From contig CAKORZ010000072.1 of NCBI GenBank assembly GCA_934101685.1, positions 1 through 6,496 on the forward strand: 6,496 nt of DNA, in the 5' to 3' direction. The translations under genes and the position numbers were made by a program. Positions 1-4,732 of the stretch are shown here, one piece after another (the stretch's first letter is position 1; the number at the start of each line of letters is the position of its first letter). The notes under the pieces are model-generated. The model made no database searches. It was not told the origin of the DNA and saw only the letters and a program-made list of their open reading frames with translations. Source of the stretch: an uncultured Bacilli bacterium (GTDB taxonomy: Bacteria; Bacillota_I; Bacilli_A; RFN20; DUOF01).

Positions 1-932
1 CCTAATGTCATATGCCATCTTCTCCAATAATCATCTATTCCCTTTGCAAAATAAGGATGATTAAAGTTTTCTGGTGTTTTTACTCCAATACTATAAGAGA
101 TACCACACACTATATCCATATATCCTGAAAAATCACAATAATCATAAATAAAGTAACATAAAATCGTTAGTAAAGCTTCAAAACCAGAAATTTCAAACAC
201 ATTAGTAAAAGCATATTTTGTAAACACTACTAAACAATCTGCTATTACCATCTTCTTAAAATAGCCCCATAAAGTTCTTTTTAAACCATCAACAAATCTA
301 TTATATTCAAAGTCATTTCCTTCATATAAAGAATCTTTTATCTCATTATATCTTATTATAGGGCCTTGCATAATTTTAGCAAAGAAAGACATAAATAGTA
401 AAAACTTAAAAAAGTTCTTTTCTGATCCATGCTTTCCCCAATAAACATCACATATATATCCTATAGCTTGGAATGTATAAAAAGATATTCCAAGTGGTAA
501 CAACCACTTAACATTTTTAAAACTAAAACTACTATTAAATATATTTAAAATACTATTAGCGTTATCAATTAAAAAGTTTAAATACTTCATAACAATTAAA
601 ACTAAAAGAGTAGAAATTATTCCTATAGTTAAATATCTCTTTCGTATTTTTTTGTTTTTCTTTTTAAAAGCTTTTTTATCTTCAAAAGCCATTTCTGTAT
701 TTTCATCTAAATAAAGCTTTTCTTTTTCCTTATTTTTATCAATAGATCTAGCCATGAAATAAATAATAGTGCTAGAAAACATAATGAAAAATATAGATTT
801 CCAACTACATAAAACATAAAACGTTAAACTTGCTACTAATAAAACAATCCACCTATACTTTTTCTTACATAAAAAATATGCTGGAAATAGCACTAATAAA
901 AATGCTAAAAAATATATTGATATTAATCCCAT
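1..932 (-). CDS. MBOAT family O-acyltransferase (AlgI/DltB-like), 3' end cut by window edge
   Basis: This is a polytopic membrane acyltransferase that probably moves an acyl or aminoacyl group across the membrane onto a cell-surface polymer. The frame is open from ATG at 932 to the window edge and gives 310 residues; family members have roughly 450-500, so the C-terminal third is missing. Hydrophobic segments lie near residues 3-21, 28-43, 46-60 and 101-121, with a highly charged, presumably cytoplasmic loop at 62-100. MBOAT signatures are PLGISFYTFQAIGY (146-159), QGPIIRY (189-195), DFSGYMD (267-273), PENFNHPY (287-294) and YWRRWHMTL (302-310). His307 belongs to the conserved WRRWH motif. 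The QGP and WRRWH forms recall AlgI-type and exopolysaccharide MBOATs more than DltB, from memory of the families. Only six bases separate it from the carrier protein gene; an AAGGA inside that gene's last codons, about 12 bases from the ATG, is the only visible ribosome binding site. It should act with the carrier protein and ligase upstream. MBOAT membership is secure; substrate and acceptor are not. Confidence 0.93.
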   Translation of the reverse strand, partial: MGLISIYFLAFLLVLFPAYFLCKKKYRWIVLLVASLTFYVLCSWKSIFFIMFSSTIIYFMARSIDKNKEKEKLYLDENTEMAFEDKKAFKKKNKKIRKRYLTIGIISTLLVLIVMKYLNFLIDNANSILNIFNSSFSFKNVKWLLPLGISFYTFQAIGYICDVYWGKHGSEKNFFKFLLFMSFFAKIMQGPIIRYNEIKDSLYEGNDFEYNRFVDGLKRTLWGYFKKMVIADCLVVFTKYAFTNVFEISGFEALLTILCYFIYDYCDFSGYMDIVCGISYSIGVKTPENFNHPYFAKGIDDYWRRWHMTL

Positions 933-938
933 AAAAAA

Positions 939-1178
939 TTATTTTCCTTGAAGTCTATCAACCATTTTCACTAATCCATCAACAGTATCAAAATTTTCAT
1001 AGCATATTTCTTGAGGAGAAATTTCTATATCAAATCTATCACTTAACTCTGCTACTAATGTAACTATATCTAATGAATCAAGTGTTTTACCATGAACTAA
1101 TTCTTTAATTGATTCAAAATCATCAACCTCAGGATGCAATTCGCTTAATGCTTCTAATACTATTTCTTTTGTTTCCAT
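939..1178 (-). CDS. Acyl carrier protein (phosphopantetheine-binding), partner of the adjacent ligase
   Basis: A 79-residue acidic carrier protein, normal length for a stand-alone ACP. The 4'-phosphopantetheine site is Ser35 in the motif LDSLDIVTLVAEL (33-45), at the start of helix II, followed by the typical RFDIEIS segment. It should carry the activated acyl or aminoacyl group as a thioester in the cytoplasm, from the ligase encoded just upstream to the MBOAT protein encoded just downstream. Its motif is of the general DSLD type; DltC proteins, as I recall them, have DS(M/F)GTV. It is thus functionally comparable to DltC but not an obvious DltC by motif. The start at 1178 follows the ligase stop by two bases, with a GGGGG at 1186-1190 inside the last ligase codons as ribosome binding site, seven bases away. 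This implies translational coupling and near 1:1 production. A housekeeping fatty-acid ACP is unlikely because no fab genes adjoin it. Confidence 0.9.
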   Translation of the reverse strand: METKEIVLEALSELHPEVDDFESIKELVHGKTLDSLDIVTLVAELSDRFDIEISPQEICYENFDTVDGLVKMVDRLQGK

Positions 1179-1180
1179 AT

Positions 1181-2620
1181 TTATACCCCCACATATTCCT
1201 TTAATTTACTTCTATCTATTTTTCCATTTGCATTCAATGGTAGTTCATCTAAAACCTTAACTATATTAGGAACCATATAATCAGGTAATTTATTTTTCAA
1301 ATCATTTATTATATTTTTCACAGGTGATTCTATTTCTTTATTCAAAGAAACAAATGACACTATTTTATCTTTATTACTATCAAACAAAACCGCACAATTT
1401 GATACATAATTTAATGCTGTTAAGTATATTTCTATTTCTTGAAGTTCTACCCTGTATCCCATATGCTTTATTTGAAAATCTTTTCTTGTAGCAAATACAA
1501 TATCATTATCTTCATTAATATATCCATAATCACCAGTTTTTAATATTCTTTTATTATCGCATTCAATAAATACTTGCTTATTTTTTTCTTCATCATTTAA
1601 ATAACATGTTGCAATTTGATCGGATTCTACAGTTATTTCTCCTTCAACTAAATATACCTTGTTATTTACTAAAGGTTTCCCAAGTGGTATAGGTGTACAC
1701 TCATCTACTTCACTTTCAATTACTTTATATAAACATACTCCAGCAAGCTCTGTTGAACCATACAAATTAGCGTATTTTACACCTTTTACTTCTCTTATCC
1801 ATACATTTAAATATTTAGGCATAAATACTTCTCCTACAAAGAATACATATTTCAAATATTCTGGTTTAATATATTTAAAAGTATTTAATCTTACAATAAT
1901 TGTTAAAGCAGATGGAACCCAACATATGTAATTAATTTTATTATCATTTAAATATTCAATTAACTTAGAAGGCATAGCAAATAATGTTTTATTTGGAAAA
2001 TATAATGTTGAACCAGTTGTAATCGCTAAATATACATCCTTCATTGATGCATCAAAAAATAGAGGAGCTTGATTTGCAATATTTAATTTTTCATTAAAGT
2101 TAAATGTAGCAATAAAATTATTAACAAACGAAATAATATTTTTTTGAGTTTTCAAAACTCCTTTAGGTTTACCAGTAGAGCCTGATGTATAAATAATATA
2201 TATTATGTTATTCTCATCGAAATTATTTTTTAAATTATTAATTACATTTTCATTTATTTTCTCATCTATTAATTCATTAAAAAATAAATGATTAGTTTTA
2301 GTATTTGATTCTTCAAAGCATATTTCATATTTAATATTTGAGGTTTCAATAATATATTCAATTTTATCATCTGAAAAATCAGGATTAACTGGAACATAAT
2401 AATTATTAGATAAAATTATTGCTAATATCGTTATTAGAGTTTTATTATCTCTATTTGCTTTTAACATAATTGGTTGCTTATTAATTCCTTTTTTTGATAA
2501 AGCACACGCAATACTTTTTGCAATACTTATTGCTTGATTATAAGTGTAAGAGCCTAAATCGTCTACACAAAAAAGATTTTCATTATTATTGTTTAAAAAA
2601 GATTCAACTATATTTTTCAT
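1181..2620 (-). CDS. Amino-acid adenylation enzyme, DltA/NRPS A-domain type (ANL superfamily)
   Basis: A 479-residue stand-alone ATP-dependent adenylation enzyme, near the usual DltA length of about 500. It should form an aminoacyl-AMP and transfer the amino acid to the phosphopantetheine arm of the adjacent carrier protein. Motifs in order: P-loop YTSGSTGKPKG (144-154); substrate motif FFDAS (188-192), whose Asp190 is the residue that binds the amino group in amino-acid-activating family members; NLYGSTE (285-291); TGD (362-364); hinge RKDFQIKHMGYR (379-390); and PLNANGKIDR (461-470) with catalytic Lys467. The DFQIK...GYRVELQEIE stretch is very DltA-like. However, the DltA FCGE motif reads FVGE (261-264), so the cysteine linked to D-alanine selectivity (Cys269 in Bacillus DltA, as recalled) is Val262. 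Lys194 also sits in the pocket region. An amino-acid substrate is likely; D-alanine is possible but unproven. The protein is unusually Asn-rich (56 of 479). The start at 2620 has AAGGTG six bases upstream. It is the first gene of the ligase-carrier-MBOAT cassette. I leave the symbol empty because canonical dltA is not established. Confidence 0.9.
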   Translation of the reverse strand: MKNIVESFLNNNNENLFCVDDLGSYTYNQAISIAKSIACALSKKGINKQPIMLKANRDNKTLITILAIILSNNYYVPVNPDFSDDKIEYIIETSNIKYEICFEESNTKTNHLFFNELIDEKINENVINNLKNNFDENNIIYIIYTSGSTGKPKGVLKTQKNIISFVNNFIATFNFNEKLNIANQAPLFFDASMKDVYLAITTGSTLYFPNKTLFAMPSKLIEYLNDNKINYICWVPSALTIIVRLNTFKYIKPEYLKYVFFVGEVFMPKYLNVWIREVKGVKYANLYGSTELAGVCLYKVIESEVDECTPIPLGKPLVNNKVYLVEGEITVESDQIATCYLNDEEKNKQVFIECDNKRILKTGDYGYINEDNDIVFATRKDFQIKHMGYRVELQEIEIYLTALNYVSNCAVLFDSNKDKIVSFVSLNKEIESPVKNIINDLKNKLPDYMVPNIVKVLDELPLNANGKIDRSKLKEYVGV

Positions 2621-2707
2621 TTACAACACCTTATTTAGTATACCATATTATTTTATTTTTTAAAGATTATTATTACTACATTTTTCTTGTTTTGTTTATA
2701 TATTTAA
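2621..2707 (-). promoter_or_regulatory. Probable promoter region of the ligase-ACP-MBOAT cassette
   Basis: This is the 87-base AT-rich gap between the gerE hairpin and the ligase start. Because a probable terminator precedes it, the cassette is expected to have its own promoter here. On the minus strand there is a TATACT (-10-like) at 2642-2637 and a ribosome binding site AAGGTG at 2632-2627. No good -35 lies 16-18 bases upstream of TATACT; CTTTAA at 2665-2660 is the nearest. A start from that -10 would fall almost on the ribosome binding site, so the true -10 may be one of the AT-rich hexamers further upstream, such as TAATAT at 2650-2645. I infer a promoter from context and cannot fix its exact position. 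Confidence 0.3.
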
Positions 2708-2731
2708 ATAACCTCGATTTCTCGAGGTTAT
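2708..2731 (-). terminator. GAAA-loop hairpin overlapping the gerE stop codon, probable intrinsic terminator
   Basis: A perfect ten-base-pair inverted repeat (2731-2722 with 2717-2708) has core arms AACCTCGA and TCGAGGTT. On the minus strand it closes a GAAA tetraloop of the stable GNRA type. The gerE stop codon TAA (2730-2728) lies inside the 5' arm. The 3' arm runs into TTAT TTAAATAT, a broken rather than clean U-tract, so termination may be incomplete. On the plus strand the loop would be UUUC with no U-tract after it, which favours the minus-strand reading. It would end the gerE transcript and insulate the downstream ligase cassette. It could also protect the 3' end of the mRNA. Confidence 0.7.
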
Positions 2732-2931
2732 AAAGTAATTTCTTTTAATCTTATTAGTTCTACGACTGCTTGTGCTCTACCTTTCACACCAAGTTTTTGA
2801 ATGACATTTGAAATATGATTTCGAACTGTCTTTTCGCTAATATATAGTAAGGAAGCTATTTGCTTAGTCGTGTTATTTGCCACTAATAGATTAAATACTT
2901 CCCTCTCTCGAGTTGTAAGTATTGATGGCAT
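2728..2931 (-). CDS. gerE: GerE-like sporulation transcription factor (stand-alone LuxR-type HTH)
   Basis: A 67-residue protein made of one LuxR/GerE helix-turn-helix domain with no receiver or sensor domain. The opening LTTREREVFNLL (5-16), the HTH at about 21-47 with recognition helix EKTVRNHISNVIQKLG (33-48), and the tail VKGRAQAVVELIRL (49-62) match Bacillus subtilis GerE (74 residues, as recalled) almost residue for residue, well beyond ordinary LuxR-family similarity. GerE acts late in the sporulating mother cell, binding DNA as a dimer to activate or repress sigma-K-dependent coat and cortex genes. An in-frame TAA two codons upstream of ATG 2931 shows it is not the tail of a longer response regulator. 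A perfect GGAGGT lies seven bases before the start. It follows uvrC by about 50 bases, has its own candidate sigma-K promoter, and ends in a hairpin. MutS2, uvrC and gerE also lie in this relative order, though further apart, in Bacillus. A diverged non-sporulation role is possible if the host has lost spore genes. Confidence 0.88.
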   Translation of the reverse strand: MPSILTTREREVFNLLVANNTTKQIASLLYISEKTVRNHISNVIQKLGVKGRAQAVVELIRLKEITL

Positions 2932-2938
2932 ATATTAG

Positions 2939-2963
2939 ACCTCCATTACTACTTTATAGTATG
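2939..2963 (-). promoter_or_regulatory. Candidate sigma-K-type -10 and strong ribosome binding site of gerE
   Basis: On the minus strand CATACTATA (2963-2955) matches the sigma-K -10 consensus CATANNNTA exactly. It is also one base from the sigma-E -10 CATACANT. A transcript starting about six bases later, near 2949, would have a leader of roughly 17-19 bases containing the perfect Shine-Dalgarno GGAGGT (2944-2939), seven bases from the gerE ATG. The sigma-K -35 (AC about 16-17 bases upstream) is not clearly present; AGCA is the nearest sequence. In Bacillus gerE is transcribed by sigma-K, which makes the match meaningful, but a nine-base AT-rich motif can arise by chance. Confidence 0.5.
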
Positions 2964-2980
2964 CAGAATAATTAAATTTG

Positions 2981-4720
2981 CTAATTATTATCTAAAACTT
3001 TTTTTATTTCTTTTGCTACATTTAGTGGGACATATTGGCTTATTTCTTCAACAGTAGCATTTTTTAAATCAAGAGTTGAAGGAAAGGCTTTTAAAATAGT
3101 TTCTTTCCTTTTAACTCCTAATCCTTTTACTTCATCTAGGATTGAACTAGTTAAAGATTTTTTTCTTTTGTTTATGTGGGAGGTAATAGCAAATCTATGT
3201 ACTTCATCTTGCATCTTCATTAAGAAAAAGAACAAATCACTTCTTTTATCTATATCTATTACATCACCATTTTCATTAATTAAAGCTCTAGTATTATGTT
3301 TATCATCTTTTACTAAGCCTGCTAAATTAATGTCTAAGTTTAAATCACTTACTAAATCTTTAACACTATTTAATTGATTAAGGCCTCCATCTACTATAAT
3401 GAGATCAGGTTTATAATCATTTTCGGAGATAATTTTAAATAGTCTACGATAGACTACCTCATGCATACTTGCAAGATCATCTTTTTTATTATCTCCCCTT
3501 ATAAGATATTTCCTATATAATTTTTTGTTACTCTCTCCATTTTCAAAACAAACTTTTACTCCAATTGCTAAGTCTCCTGCAAAATGAGAATTATCGAATA
3601 AATCTATACGATGTGGGTAATTAATGTGTAATAAATTTTGTAATTTTGTTAATACTGCTTGCTTGTTTTGACTTTTAGCAAACTCATCTTCCATTGCTTT
3701 AATTGCATTTTGACCTACCATATCCATAATATGTTTTCTAGTACCTGCTTTTGCTTCGCTAACCTTTATTTCTAACACTTCACTTAATAAGTCTTTATCT
3801 AAATATGATGGCACTACTATTTCTTTAGGTTTTACTCTTTTTAAATAGTAAGAAGTAATATATGATTCAAAACTATCTTTTAAATCACCTACTAATTCAA
3901 AAACACTACTTTCTTTACTAATAAGTGTACCATTTCTATATACAAATACTGCAAAAGAAACATATCCCTCTTTAGTATGACTAGAAAAGAAATCAACATT
4001 TAAATTCTTATTTAATTCAACGCTTTGATTTACTAATAAATGATCTAAGTATTCTATCATTATCTTACATTCATTAGCTTCTTCAAATTTTAATTCACTA
4101 GCTAAATTATTCATCTTTTTAACTAATTCTTTTCTAACTTCACTAGCATCTCCATTATAAAACTTAACTATTTTATTAATTATTTCATCATATTGTTCTT
4201 TACTTACCTTATTTATACAAGGTGCTAAACACATATTTAAATGATAATATAAGCATTCTTTCTTAGGTATATTTTTACATTTTCTTAAGGGATATATTTT
4301 GTTTAGTAAATTAATTGATTCGTATGCTGCACTTGAATCACTGAATGGTCCAAAATATTTAGCTTTTTTATCTTTTATATCTCTTGCTATTTCTAAGTAA
4401 GGATGATCTTTTAAACTTAATTTAACATAAGGATATCTTTTATCATCTTTTAGTAAAATATTAAACTTAGGATCATGTTTTTTTATTAAATTTGCTTCTA
4501 AGATTAAAGCTTCTTTTTCGCTACTTGTTATTATTAAATCAAAATCCACTACATTAGAAACCATTAAAGCAGTTTTCCCATCATGTGGTTTAGTAAAATA
4601 TTGGCTTACTCTTTTTTTTAAATTTTTAGCCTTACCTACATAAATTATTTCATCATTTTTATCTTTCATTAAATAACATCCAGGTAAATCTGGAAGTAAA
4701 GGTATCTTATCCTCTTTCAT
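2981..4720 (-). CDS. uvrC: UvrABC system protein C (nucleotide excision repair endonuclease)
   Basis: UvrC is the dual-incision nuclease of nucleotide excision repair; recruited by UvrB at a lesion, it cuts on both sides. Residues are numbered from ATG 4720 (579 residues, near the usual 590-610). The N-terminal GIY-YIG nuclease has PGCYLM (13-18) and YVGKAKNLKKR (27-37). Four cysteines at 148, 156, 164 and 168, with the CLYYH and CLAPC context, match the UvrC iron-sulphur site. The UVR motif for UvrB contact spans about 196-231. The RNase H-like 5' nuclease shows FDNSH (Asp376), DDLASM (414-419), VDGG (Asp444) and ITSH (His515). The C-terminal tandem helix-hairpin-helix begins near 528; its second hairpin reads YVPLNVAKEI without the usual glycine. 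The frame also allows GTG at 4729, but that codon lies in the AGGTG (4731-4727) that best serves as ribosome binding site for ATG 4720. Stop is TAG. It follows mutS2 in the same operon. Confidence 0.97.
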   Translation of the reverse strand: MKEDKIPLLPDLPGCYLMKDKNDEIIYVGKAKNLKKRVSQYFTKPHDGKTALMVSNVVDFDLIITSSEKEALILEANLIKKHDPKFNILLKDDKRYPYVKLSLKDHPYLEIARDIKDKKAKYFGPFSDSSAAYESINLLNKIYPLRKCKNIPKKECLYYHLNMCLAPCINKVSKEQYDEIINKIVKFYNGDASEVRKELVKKMNNLASELKFEEANECKIMIEYLDHLLVNQSVELNKNLNVDFFSSHTKEGYVSFAVFVYRNGTLISKESSVFELVGDLKDSFESYITSYYLKRVKPKEIVVPSYLDKDLLSEVLEIKVSEAKAGTRKHIMDMVGQNAIKAMEDEFAKSQNKQAVLTKLQNLLHINYPHRIDLFDNSHFAGDLAIGVKVCFENGESNKKLYRKYLIRGDNKKDDLASMHEVVYRRLFKIISENDYKPDLIIVDGGLNQLNSVKDLVSDLNLDINLAGLVKDDKHNTRALINENGDVIDIDKRSDLFFFLMKMQDEVHRFAITSHINKRKKSLTSSILDEVKGLGVKRKETILKAFPSTLDLKNATVEEISQYVPLNVAKEIKKVLDNN

Positions 4721-4732
4721 ATATCTCACCTA
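4721..4732 (-). promoter_or_regulatory. uvrC ribosome binding site fused with the mutS2 stop codon
   Basis: The minus strand reads TAGGTGAGATAT and then the ATG at 4720. The mutS2 stop TAG (4732-4730) supplies the first bases of the Shine-Dalgarno AGGTG (4731-4727), which sits six bases from ATG 4720. Ribosomes ending mutS2 would thus stop exactly on the uvrC initiation region, which implies translational coupling. This arrangement is the reason for preferring ATG 4720 over the in-frame GTG at 4729. Confidence 0.7.

Noticed and set aside
1659..1931. Plus-strand 90-residue open frame
   Set aside because: It lies wholly antisense to the conserved core of the adenylation enzyme and shows no recognisable protein features.
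2508..2528. Direct repeat GCAATACTT twice, 12 bases apart
   Set aside because: It lies inside the ligase and encodes a repeated Ser-Ile-Ala in an N-terminal helix. This is chance at the protein level, not a regulatory iteron.
2627..2650. Possible GerE binding box before the ligase gene
   Set aside because: Against a recalled consensus of RWWTRGGYNNYY, the best candidates around the GG pairs have two or three mismatches, and one is simply the ribosome binding site.
2494..2733. Plus-strand 79-residue open frame rich in Tyr and Phe across the gerE-ligase gap
   Set aside because: It overlaps the ligase start and runs through AT-rich intergenic DNA and the hairpin. Its composition is that of random AT-rich sequence and it has no supported start.
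3168..3377. Plus-strand 69-residue open frame
   Set aside because: It is a shadow antisense to the UvrC nuclease domain with no motif.
4721..4729. GTG at 4729 as uvrC start
   Set aside because: It overlaps the AGGTG that is the best ribosome binding site for ATG 4720, and homologues begin close to the conserved LPxxPGCY segment.
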